NCBI GenBank assembly: GCA_003645735.1
Contig: QNBQ01000016.1
Span: 1 to 12,223, forward strand
Reading direction: 5' to 3'
Source of the DNA: Candidatus Poribacteria bacterium
GTDB taxonomy: Bacteria > Poribacteria > WGA-4E > B28-G17
DNA: 12,223 bases
Position numbers and translations under genes: made by a program. Below, piece by piece: positions 1 to 6,588 of the stretch. The notes under the pieces are model-generated. The model made no database searches, was not told the origin of the DNA, and saw nothing but the letters and a program-made list of their open reading frames with translations. Positions within the stretch are counted from its first letter, which is position 1. The number at the start of each line of letters is the position of its first letter.

Positions 1-412
1 CCCCCAGCCCGGCCCTCGATCCCCTCAAGGCGGCCATCGCCGCCGAGCAGATGCCGGCGAAAAGCGCTTTCTTCGGGTCGATCCCCTCCGGCAGCCTCTG
101 CCAAGGCTCCTCCCCCACGTCCAGCTTGGCGATCGAGGCGTGGCCCTTCCCGCAGAGGATCAGCTCGCCCACCTCCGGATCGGTCACCTCTTCGCCTCCG
201 GCGATCACCTCGCCCACCGCCATACGGCCCGCTCTGAACGGATACTCGGTCTCCTCCAAAGCGGCGTATGCCGCCAGCTCCTCGACGGGGTCTATCAGGG
301 TGTAGTGGGTTTTGAGGAGGATCTCGGTCGGCGAGAGGGAGCTCTCGTCGATCGTAAACTCCTCCAGCTCCACGTCGAACCTGTTCACGATGACCACCCT
401 TCTGCCTACCAC
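1..412 (-). CDS. MDR-family (alcohol dehydrogenase-like) oxidoreductase, N-terminal part, runs off left edge
   Basis: This is the first 137 codons of a gene leaving the window on the left. The start is GTG at 412, with GGAGGT 6 bases upstream; translation begins VVGRRVVIVNRFDVELEEF. Visible features fit the GroES-like N-terminal half of medium-chain dehydrogenases/reductases: a segment reading EILLKTHYTLIDPVEELAAY (the place where many relatives have S-P-G-T-E), then YPFRAGRMAVGEVIAGGEEV, then VGELILCGKGHASIAKLD, then LPEGIDPKKALFAGICSAAM. The NAD(P)-binding Rossmann half is not visible. I see no classical GHE zinc-ligand motif, so it probably belongs to the non-classical branch that contains BchC-like and other SPGTE-type dehydrogenases. 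Substrate is unknown. It has its own promoter (445-473) and diverges from the AI-2E gene. Family membership is fairly secure; the exact reaction cannot be given. Confidence 0.75.
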   Translation of the reverse strand, partial: MVGRRVVIVNRFDVELEEFTIDESSLSPTEILLKTHYTLIDPVEELAAYAALEETEYPFRAGRMAVGEVIAGGEEVTDPEVGELILCGKGHASIAKLDVGEEPWQRLPEGIDPKKALFAGICSAAMAALRGSRAGLG

Positions 413-444
413 CCCTTCACCTCCCCCTGAAGCTTCGGGGAAGG

Positions 445-473
445 ATTATACACCCCCTTCGAGGTCGAGTCAA
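445..473 (-). promoter_or_regulatory. Sigma70-type promoter for the MDR dehydrogenase gene
   Basis: On the minus strand, -35 TTGACT (473-468) is followed by a 17-base spacer and a perfect -10 TATAAT (450-445). The expected transcript start near 438 gives a leader of about 26 bases that carries the GGAGGT ribosome site before the GTG at 412. Eleven of twelve hexamer positions match consensus. Confidence 0.8.
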
Positions 474-474
474 G

Positions 475-503
475 TTGAAATGCCGGTTCCGATTTGCTAT
501 CCT
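475..503 (+). promoter_or_regulatory. Sigma70-type promoter for the AI-2E permease gene (and probably der)
   Basis: -35 TTGAAA (475-480), spacer exactly 17 bases, -10 TATCCT (498-503). The predicted transcript start falls at about 509-511, which is the ATG of the downstream gene (510). No SD-like sequence precedes that ATG, which fits a leaderless mRNA. Its -35 box is one base away from the -35 box of the divergent promoter. Confidence 0.6.
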
Positions 504-509
504 TTAAAC

Positions 510-1730
510 ATGGACGAGGCGAGGCTGAAAGGGCTTGTCCTCCTCATCCTGACCCTTGTCGTCCTGAGCTCCGTCCTGATCGCCTTCGGCCTCTCCCTGA
601 GGGAGGTTTTGAACCCGGTGGTGCTTTATCTGAGCGGGCTTTACCTGCTGCTGCCTTACAGGCGGACGGAGCTGGGCGGCAGGTTGATTGTCCTGATGAC
701 GGCGCTCCTGGCGGTCTGGGGGATCTACAAGCTGAAGGGGACGTTGGCGCCGTTCATCGTCGGGCTCGGCTTGGCCTACATATTCGACCCCGTGGTGGTC
801 AAGCTGGAGCGATACATACCGCGGGCGGCGGGCATAGCGCTGGTGATGCTGGCGCTTGTGATCTTTGTTCTGGGCGTGGCTTTCTTCGTGGCCTTCCCGG
901 CGGTCAAGCAGCTGATAGGCTTTTCCGAGCTGGTCTACAGGTTCTACACGGAGAGGGTCGTCCCCTATCTGAGCAGGGCGGGGGTTGAGGCGGAGGAAAA
1001 CCCGTTGAGGAGGGCGTTGGACGCGATCGTCGTCGATTTCAAATCGAAGGCGCCCCAGATCGCGGCCTCCGTCGGCGGCTACGCCTTCAAGCTCTTCAGC
1101 AACGTCGCAAGCGCCCTGTTGAGCATTCTGGGGTTCGTGGTCGTGCCGGTGATAACGTTCTACCTGCTGAGCGAGATAAAGGCGCTCAGGGGTCTCGCAT
1201 CCAGGGCGATCGATAGGAGCGGGCGGGGCGGGCTTATAAGGGAGTTCCTCAGGGACGTCGACGAGAGCCTCTCGCAGTTCCTGAGGGGACAGCTGGCCGT
1301 CTCGTCGCTGGTAGCCCTGCTTTCGGCCTTCGGGCTGTTCATCATAGGGCTTCTGGGGCCGAGCGATCTGCGGAACTACGCCCTGTTGATAGGGATAATC
1401 GCGGGGATAGCCAACATGATACCGTTTGTCGGGGCGATACTGGGGATGATCCCGGCGGTCCTCATCTGCCTCACATCGCCGGGATACAGGTGGTATTTCC
1501 TCGTGGCGGCGATCGGATGGCTTATGCTGGTTCAGTTCGTGGAGGGGAACTTCATCTCGCCCAAGCTGATGGGAAGAAGGCTGAACATCAACCCCGTCCT
1601 GATCCTCGTCGCCGTCTTCATAGGGAGCGACCTGATAGGACCTATGGGCGTTCTTCTGGCCATACCGGGGGTATGCGTGGTGAGGGCGGGGTTCAGGACG
1701 CTGTTTAAGGCGGTCAAAGCGGAGGGGTGA
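510..1730 (+). CDS. AI-2E family permease (PF01594-type membrane transporter)
   Basis: This 406-residue polytopic inner-membrane protein belongs to the AI-2E transporter family. Family members include exporters of autoinducer-2 (TqsA) and cation/proton antiporters, so the substrate is not known from sequence. There are hydrophobic segments at about residues 8-28, 36-49, 59-72, 80-92, 107-130, 198-221, 262-282, 289-303, 305-322, 328-345 and 361-398. Family hallmarks are LAPFIVGLGLAYIFDPVV (79-96), PVITFYLLSEIKAL (213-226), ANMIPFVGAILGMIPAVLI (301-319) and the stretch from VEGNFISPKLMG through LNINPVL (344-364). The reading frame is open back to 312, but that part overlaps the control region and lacks a ribosome site. 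ATG 510 matches the promoter position and the start of hydrophobicity, so I chose it. It ends 6 bases before der and is probably cotranscribed with it. Confidence 0.85.
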   Translation: MDEARLKGLVLLILTLVVLSSVLIAFGLSLREVLNPVVLYLSGLYLLLPYRRTELGGRLIVLMTALLAVWGIYKLKGTLAPFIVGLGLAYIFDPVVVKLERYIPRAAGIALVMLALVIFVLGVAFFVAFPAVKQLIGFSELVYRFYTERVVPYLSRAGVEAEENPLRRALDAIVVDFKSKAPQIAASVGGYAFKLFSNVASALLSILGFVVVPVITFYLLSEIKALRGLASRAIDRSGRGGLIREFLRDVDESLSQFLRGQLAVSSLVALLSAFGLFIIGLLGPSDLRNYALLIGIIAGIANMIPFVGAILGMIPAVLICLTSPGYRWYFLVAAIGWLMLVQFVEGNFISPKLMGRRLNINPVLILVAVFIGSDLIGPMGVLLAIPGVCVVRAGFRTLFKAVKAEG

Positions 1731-1736
1731 TCGAAG

Positions 1737-3098
1737 ATGGAGCTGCCCAAAGTGGCGATAATCGGAAGGCCGAACGTGGGGAAGTCCTCGATATTCAACA
1801 GGATCATTAGGAGGCGCCTGGCGGTGGTGCACGACCAGCCGGGCGTCACGAGGGACAGGCTGTATGCCGAGGTGGAGTGGAACGGCAAGAGGTTCACGCT
1901 GATAGACACCGGCGGGCTGGACCTCTCATCGGAGGAGAGGATCGTCAACCTCGTCAGAAAGCAGGTTCAGCTTGCCATAGATGAGTCGGACGTGTTGATA
2001 TTCGTCGTCGACGTCAAGGACGGCGTGACGCCCCAGGACGAGGACATAGCCAACATGCTGAGGCAGATCGAAAAGCCGGTCATCCTGGCCGTCAACAAGG
2101 TGGACAACGATAAGAGGGGGATGGACGTGGGGATTTTTTACCAGCTGGGCATAGGCGACCCGCTCCCGATCTCCGCCGCGCACAACAGGGGGATAAAGGA
2201 GATGCTGGACAGGGTTGTGGAGCTGTTGCCGGAGGTTGAAGAGGAGGCCGAGGAGCCGGAGGGGGATGAGGGGATAAAGATCGCCGTCGTGGGCAGGCCC
2301 AACGCCGGTAAATCCTCGCTGATAAACGCGATCCTGGGCGAGGAGAGGGTGATCGTGGACGAGGAGCCGGGGACCACCCGCGACGCCATCTCCATCACCT
2401 TCTACAGGGGCGACCAGAAGTTCACCTTCGTCGACACCGCCGGGATGAGGAGGAGGGCCAGGATAGAGACCGATCTGGAGCGATACTCGGTCAAGAGGGC
2501 GTTGAGGGCGATAGAGAGGAGCGATGTGGCCTGGCTGTTGGTTGACTGCACCCAAGGGCTGGTTCACCAGGACAAGGCGATAGCCAGGTTCATCCACACC
2601 CGCGGCAGGGCGTGTATAATCGTGGTCAGCAAATGGGATCTGGCGATGAAGAGGAAGGTCAAGCAGGAGGATTACGAACAATACATCCGCCAGATCTTCC
2701 CGCACATGAGCTACGCCCCGATCATCTTCACCTCCGCTACCGCACACCTCAACCTCAACAAGCTGCTCGATCTGACGGTCAAGGTATACACCGATTACTC
2801 GACCCGCCTCCCCACCCATCAGCTCAACGTGTTGCTCAGACAGCTGGTGTCCGAGTATCAGCATCCCATCGTATCCAACAAGCGGCCCGTCATGAAATAC
2901 ATCACCCAGATAGACGTCAAACCGCCCACCTTCCTCATATTCGCCACCCATCCCGACCTCATAAAATCCGACTACGAGCAGTATATCCTGAACGGGATAA
3001 GGCAAGCCTTCGGCGGGCTTGAGGGGGTGCCTCTGAGGGTCGAATACAGGGACAGCAGGGCCACCTCCAAGAACAAAAAGAAAAAGGGCGCCCGTTAA
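1737..3098 (+). CDS. der: Ribosome biogenesis GTPase Der (EngA), double-GTPase
   Basis: Der is an essential GTPase that assists late assembly of the 50S ribosomal subunit. The 453 residues are a normal family length with two consecutive G domains and a KH-like C-terminus. Domain 1: G1 GRPNVGKS (10-17), G3 DTGG (57-60), G4 NKVD (120-123), G5 SA (146-147). An acidic linker (about 166-178) follows. Domain 2: G1 GRPNAGKS (186-193), G3 DTAG (233-236), G4 SKWD (298-301), G5 SAT (333-335). The KH-like domain covers about 350-440, and the protein ends in a lysine-rich tail. The usual Asn of the second G4 motif is Ser here. The ATG is preceded by GGAGGGGTGA at 1721-1730, which overlaps the end and stop of the permease gene, suggesting cotranscription and perhaps coupling. 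Identification is secure. Confidence 0.97.
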   Translation: MELPKVAIIGRPNVGKSSIFNRIIRRRLAVVHDQPGVTRDRLYAEVEWNGKRFTLIDTGGLDLSSEERIVNLVRKQVQLAIDESDVLIFVVDVKDGVTPQDEDIANMLRQIEKPVILAVNKVDNDKRGMDVGIFYQLGIGDPLPISAAHNRGIKEMLDRVVELLPEVEEEAEEPEGDEGIKIAVVGRPNAGKSSLINAILGEERVIVDEEPGTTRDAISITFYRGDQKFTFVDTAGMRRRARIETDLERYSVKRALRAIERSDVAWLLVDCTQGLVHQDKAIARFIHTRGRACIIVVSKWDLAMKRKVKQEDYEQYIRQIFPHMSYAPIIFTSATAHLNLNKLLDLTVKVYTDYSTRLPTHQLNVLLRQLVSEYQHPIVSNKRPVMKYITQIDVKPPTFLIFATHPDLIKSDYEQYILNGIRQAFGGLEGVPLRVEYRDSRATSKNKKKKGAR

Positions 3099-3099
3099 A

Positions 3100-3127
3100 C
3101 TGAACCGTCGAAGGCCCCGTCTAAAAT
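3100..3127 (+). promoter_or_regulatory. Possible weak promoter for the Spy/CpxP-like gene
   Basis: In the 56-base gap after der, a good -10 TAAAAT (3122-3127) sits 16 bases after a poor -35 CTGAAC (3100-3105). A transcript start near 3134 would leave a short leader with the GGAGGG site at 3143-3148. The gene may equally be read through from der. Confidence 0.3.
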
Positions 3128-3154
3128 TGTGACCAACCAAGAGGAGGGAACGCC

Positions 3155-3682
3155 ATGAGAGGTAAGGCTTTGTTCGGAGTTTTATCCCTTTTGCTGGTCG
3201 CCTCGCTGCTGACCCTGATGGTCAACGCCCAGGTGAGGGAGCGGGTCAGGCCCCCTCAACCGCCGCCGGGTCAAGGGGTCCCGCCTGAGGAGAGGTTCAA
3301 GAGGGCCTTTGAAAGGGCGCTCGACAGGCTGAAGCTGACGGAGGATCAGAAGAAGGCCGTCATGGAGCTTGTGAACGCCAAGCTGGAGGCGAGCCGAAAG
3401 GCGAGGGAGGAGGTCAGGGAGCTGAGGAGGCTGGCCAGGGACAGGAGCGCCCCCGAGGAGGAGCTGAGGAAGGCGCTGATGGAGTTCAGGAAGAGGAGGC
3501 TCCAGGAGAGGAAGAGGATCCTCGACATGGAGGAGAAGCTGATCGAGGGCCTGCCGGCCAGAGCCGCCCTTCAGCTGACGGTGATAGGGGTTTTGGAGAA
3601 CGGCCTGCCCTTCCCGCCTCAGCTCGGCGGGCCGCTCCGGAGACTACGGTTCCAGCGCGAAAGGCAAAGGCCCGGAAGGTGA
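3155..3682 (+). CDS. Small secreted Spy/CpxP-like helical protein
   Basis: This 175-residue protein starts at ATG 3155 with GGAGGG 6 bases upstream. Residues 1-25 form a signal peptide (MRGK, hydrophobic core, cleavage near VNA-Q), so it should be periplasmic. A proline-rich segment (32-44) follows, then about 90 residues of highly charged Arg/Glu/Lys helix. That helix contains an LTEDQ motif (61-65), which matches the LTxxQ signature of Spy/CpxP-like periplasmic chaperones and metal-stress sensors. A less charged segment ALQLTVIGVLENG (138-150) and a basic tail complete it. The relation to Spy/CpxP is by motif and helical pattern only; length and proline-rich segments differ from the E. coli proteins. 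The function is probably envelope-stress or chaperone-like, but this is inference. It is the last gene of the plus-strand group and is followed by a hairpin. Confidence 0.65.
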   Translation: MRGKALFGVLSLLLVASLLTLMVNAQVRERVRPPQPPPGQGVPPEERFKRAFERALDRLKLTEDQKKAVMELVNAKLEASRKAREEVRELRRLARDRSAPEEELRKALMEFRKRRLQERKRILDMEEKLIEGLPARAALQLTVIGVLENGLPFPPQLGGPLRRLRFQRERQRPGR

Positions 3683-3696
3683 AGGCTTGGGATGGA

Positions 3697-3729
3697 GGGG
3701 ATAGCTCCCCGGTGAGGGGCGCTATCCCC
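3697..3729. terminator. Hairpin between convergent genes, probable bidirectional terminator without a U-tract
   Basis: GGGGATAGC (3697-3705) pairs perfectly with GCTATCCCC (3721-3729). After one T/C mismatch, CCCC (3707-3710) pairs with GGGG (3716-3719) around a GGTGA loop. It starts 14 bases after the stop of the plus-strand gene, and its right arm contains the TAG stop (3724-3722) of the minus-strand deacetylase. Neither side has a T-run, so intrinsic termination may be weak; the hairpin could instead protect 3' ends. Confidence 0.5.
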
Positions 3730-4615
3730 CTCGTCCGAAAAACCTCTCCTTGATCTCCCTCCACCCGATCAGCACGACCCCCTGTTCCTCGACGAACTCC
3801 CTCATCTCCGGGTCGGAGGTGATCAGGTAGTCGTGGTATCTCTTCCTCCAGGAGCCGGCTATGGCGCGCAGCTCCGGCCTGTTAAGCCCGAGGTGGACGA
3901 TCACCTGTGTGACGCCGGGCCTGAGCGATTCGATTAGGGATTTGAACTCCTCCCTGCGCGGCCCCAGCTCCGCCGATCGGAAGCCCGTGACCAGCTCGTC
4001 CAGTATGGGCATCCCCTCCGCGGCGCGCCTCATCCGCTCGAAGATCGGCGCCAAAGCGGGGTTCTCCCCCGCCATGGATCTGGCGAGCTGGGATTGAGGC
4101 GAGACGATCATCGCCGGCAGGCCGAACTCCCGAGCCACGCGGCAGTAGGCCTCGAAGAACTCGGGCGAGGCGTAGATCGTCCCCATATGGGTGTCGATAT
4201 GGGTCGGGTTCATCCCGAACTCCAACGCCCTCTCCACCTGCGCCCTGATCTCCATCTCCACCTCCTCGGGCGTCGCGTGTCTCACTACATCCTCAACCGA
4301 CCTCCACATGAACCCCTCCTCATCGATCAGCCCCGGGACCTTATCGATCGGGGAGACCGGCCTCCACCGGTAATATCGCCACTCGCTCGTGAGCGTGATG
4401 TGTATCCCCAGGTCGAGGTCGGGGTTCTGGCGTGCGCGCCCGGCTATCTCGGGGAACCAGGGGCAGGGGACCATCACGCTGCCGGATGTGACGATCCCCT
4501 TCCCCATCGCGTCGATCGTCGCGTCGTTGACGGCGTGGCACATCCCCACGTCATCGGCGTGGACGATCAGCAGCTTGGAGCCCGGCGGGTAGCCCAGCCT
4601 TTCGGCCAGCGTCAC
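3722..4615 (-). CDS. YdjC/ChbG-family carbohydrate deacetylase
   Basis: This 297-residue cytoplasmic protein belongs to the YdjC/ChbG/HpnK family, metal-dependent enzymes that remove acetyl groups from amino-sugar oligosaccharides or related compounds. The metal/catalytic signatures are present: VHADDVGMCHAVND with Asp21-Asp22, GIHITLT with His72, and THIDTHMGT with His139 and His143. The C-terminal HLGLNRPEL and VLIGWREI segments fit the family barrel. The GTG start at 4615 overlaps the TGA stop of the upstream AOR gene as GTGA. The purine-rich GGAGGGGAG just before it serves as ribosome site, so the two proteins are probably translationally coupled. The frame is open further upstream but runs antiparallel to nothing useful and only repeats AOR codons in another frame. 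The substrate is unknown; an N-acetylated sugar imported by the neighbouring membrane protein is plausible but is inference. Confidence 0.85.
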   Translation of the reverse strand: MTLAERLGYPPGSKLLIVHADDVGMCHAVNDATIDAMGKGIVTSGSVMVPCPWFPEIAGRARQNPDLDLGIHITLTSEWRYYRWRPVSPIDKVPGLIDEEGFMWRSVEDVVRHATPEEVEMEIRAQVERALEFGMNPTHIDTHMGTIYASPEFFEAYCRVAREFGLPAMIVSPQSQLARSMAGENPALAPIFERMRRAAEGMPILDELVTGFRSAELGPRREEFKSLIESLRPGVTQVIVHLGLNRPELRAIAGSWRKRYHDYLITSDPEMREFVEEQGVVLIGWREIKERFFGRGG

Positions 4616-6507
4616 CTCCCCTCCTCCTCGACCGCCCAGAGAAGATCGAGCTCGGCCAGCTTGCCCCTGGTCGGGAAGCCGGTCTTGGGATCCCAGCCAT
4701 ACATCTCGTAGAACAGCTCCAGCAGCTCCTTGAACTTCTCCTTGTCGATCCCCTCGCCCTTCAGGGTGCCGCCCTCCAGGGGGCTGAACAGCCTCTCCGG
4801 CAGGGTGTCGTCCTCCTTCGTGAACCCCTCCCTGTAGTTGAAGATCCTGCCCATGACGGCGGTCCGCTCGCCCACCTTCATCAGCTCCCACAGAGACGTG
4901 TCCCAGCCGGTGACGGCCTGGACGTATTCGACGATCTTGTTTATCGGGAACGGCCCCAGCGGGGCGCCGACGAAATCGCAAACATCAAGGCTGTTGTAGA
5001 GGTTCCAGAGGATCTGGCAGTAGTAGTAGGCCTTCACCTTGCGCGGGCTGAACTCCAGCATCGACATCGGCTCGATCAGCCCCAACGGCTCAAGCGGGCT
5101 TCCCGATTCAGGCCCCAGGTCGGGGAAGAAGACGTCGTGGGGTGCCTCCATGTGGTCGGCGCCGGTGGGGGAGGTGGCGTAGGCGAGGGCGAGCGATTTT
5201 TTGCCCCTCGGCTCGTGCATCGGCACCTCCTGCCCCTTGACGTGCATCGCGAACCTCTCGGCGCCCTTCCCTATCTTCTCGGCCGCCCGTTTGACCCCCT
5301 CGGCCAAGATATCGCCCAGTCCCTCCCTCCTGCAGATCATCTCGACCATCTTGACCATCGCCTCGGCGTTGCCGAACCTCAGCTCCAGCCCGCCGGTGTC
5401 CTCCTTCGTCAGTATGCCGTTCTCGAAGCACTCCATCGCGAAGGCTATCGACACGCCGCATGAGATCGTATCGACCGCGTATTTGTTGCATATCTCGTTC
5501 GCCTTGGCTATGGCCGCGAGATCCCTGACGCCGCACAGCGACCCGAACGATGCGATCGTCTCATACTCCGGCCCGCCGTATTTGGGGTCGACCTTGAACG
5601 GCCCCTCGTCGACCTTGACCACCCGTTTGCAGGCGATCGGGCAGGCGTAGCAGGTGCCCCGTTTGATCAGGATCGTATCCCTCATCCTCTCCCCGCTGAT
5701 ATCGTCCGCGCCCTCGAACGACCCCTCCCTGAAGTTACGGGTGGGCAGGATGCCGTCGGCGCTGAGCCCCCTCACTATCCTGGCCGTCCCCAGGTCGTGC
5801 ATGTCGCCCGGCTGGGGCTTGTAATACTCGCGGTTGAACCATTTGATGATCGAAAGCGCCCTCTCCTTGTCATACATCGGCACCTCGCCCGTCCCCCTCA
5901 CCGCTATCGCTTTGAGGTTTTTGGAGCCCATCACCGCGCCCATGCCCGTCCTTCCGTTGAAGTGGTGCAGCTCGTTCACTATCCCCGCGTATCTTATCAG
6001 CTTTTCGCCGCCGGGCCCTATCTGGGCGATCCTGACCCTCTCGCCCAGCTCCTCCTTGAGGATGTCCGACACCTCGCCGGTCACCTTCCCCCACAGATGC
6101 GAGGCGTCCCTCAGCTCAGCCTTCCCGTCGTGTATCCAGAGGTAGACCGGTTTGGGCGCTTTGCCCTTGATGATTATCGCGTCGAACCCCGCCTTTTTAA
6201 GCTCCGGCGCGAACCATCCGCCCGCCTCCGACTCGCCCAGCCCGCCGGTCAGGGGCGACTTCCCCAAAACGCTCAGCCTGGACGCGCCCGGCATCGGCGT
6301 GCCGGCGAGTATCCCCGTCGCGAAGACGATCATGTTCTCAGGCGAGAAGGGATCGACCCCGGGCTTGAGCTCCCTCAGGAGGTAGTAGAGCGCCAGGGCG
6401 CTGCCGCCCAGATACCTCCGGTATATCAGAGGCTCAGGGGTTTCGACCTCTATCCTCCCGGAGGTCAAATCCACCCTCAAAATCCTGCCTATGTATCCGT
6501 AGCCCAT
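4612..6507 (-). CDS. Aldehyde:ferredoxin oxidoreductase family protein (tungstopterin, 4Fe-4S)
   Basis: At 631 residues this is full length for the AOR family, cytoplasmic enzymes that interconvert aldehydes and carboxylates with ferredoxin using a tungsten bis-pyranopterin and a 4Fe-4S cluster. The cluster ligands are visible: CxxCxxxC at Cys286, Cys289 and Cys293, with the fourth at Cys510 in SLDVCDF. Cofactor-binding landmarks are ATGILAGTPMPGASRLSVLG (63-82), GRTGMGAVMGSKNLKAIAVR (185-204), GGPEYET (311-317), DTISCG (346-351) and TGADHMEAPHD (448-458). No residue expected for activity appears missing. The ATG at 6507 has GGAGGGGG 8 bases upstream. A promoter lies in the 81-base gap before it, although transcription could also continue from the DUF6785 gene. 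It overlaps the deacetylase by four bases. The exact aldehyde cannot be told apart among AOR, FOR, GOR and related branches. Confidence 0.93.
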   Translation of the reverse strand: MGYGYIGRILRVDLTSGRIEVETPEPLIYRRYLGGSALALYYLLRELKPGVDPFSPENMIVFATGILAGTPMPGASRLSVLGKSPLTGGLGESEAGGWFAPELKKAGFDAIIIKGKAPKPVYLWIHDGKAELRDASHLWGKVTGEVSDILKEELGERVRIAQIGPGGEKLIRYAGIVNELHHFNGRTGMGAVMGSKNLKAIAVRGTGEVPMYDKERALSIIKWFNREYYKPQPGDMHDLGTARIVRGLSADGILPTRNFREGSFEGADDISGERMRDTILIKRGTCYACPIACKRVVKVDEGPFKVDPKYGGPEYETIASFGSLCGVRDLAAIAKANEICNKYAVDTISCGVSIAFAMECFENGILTKEDTGGLELRFGNAEAMVKMVEMICRREGLGDILAEGVKRAAEKIGKGAERFAMHVKGQEVPMHEPRGKKSLALAYATSPTGADHMEAPHDVFFPDLGPESGSPLEPLGLIEPMSMLEFSPRKVKAYYYCQILWNLYNSLDVCDFVGAPLGPFPINKIVEYVQAVTGWDTSLWELMKVGERTAVMGRIFNYREGFTKEDDTLPERLFSPLEGGTLKGEGIDKEKFKELLELFYEMYGWDPKTGFPTRGKLAELDLLWAVEEEGR

Positions 6508-6537
6508 ATCATCCCCCTCCGATAGGCTTTCAGATAA

Positions 6538-6567
6538 AGTTTAACCCGAAGGGGACCGCTCTATCAA
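6538..6567 (-). promoter_or_regulatory. Likely promoter for the AOR-deacetylase pair
   Basis: On the minus strand, -35 TTGATA (6567-6562, 5/6 match), an 18-base spacer and -10 TAAACT (6543-6538, 4/6 match). A start near 6531 leaves a short leader containing the GGAGGGGG ribosome site (6520-6513). This would allow AOR to be expressed separately from the upstream membrane-protein gene. Confidence 0.45.
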
Positions 6568-6588
6568 GGATTTTCGAAGGCGGGGTTT

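Noticed and set aside
312..509. N-terminal extension of the AI-2E gene by 66 codons
   Set aside because: It would lie over the divergent promoters and antisense to the dehydrogenase gene, has no ribosome site, and reads as Ser/Pro-rich sequence unlike the family.
510..1730. Reading the AI-2E protein as evidence of autoinducer-2 quorum sensing
   Set aside because: The family name is historical and members carry varied substrates. No luxS or lsr-like gene is present in the window.
504..1832. A 442-codon open frame on the minus strand opposite the permease gene
   Set aside because: The translation is a low-complexity, Arg/Pro/Gln/His-rich sequence with no membrane, signal or domain features. 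It mirrors the codon bias of the real AI-2E gene and runs into der.
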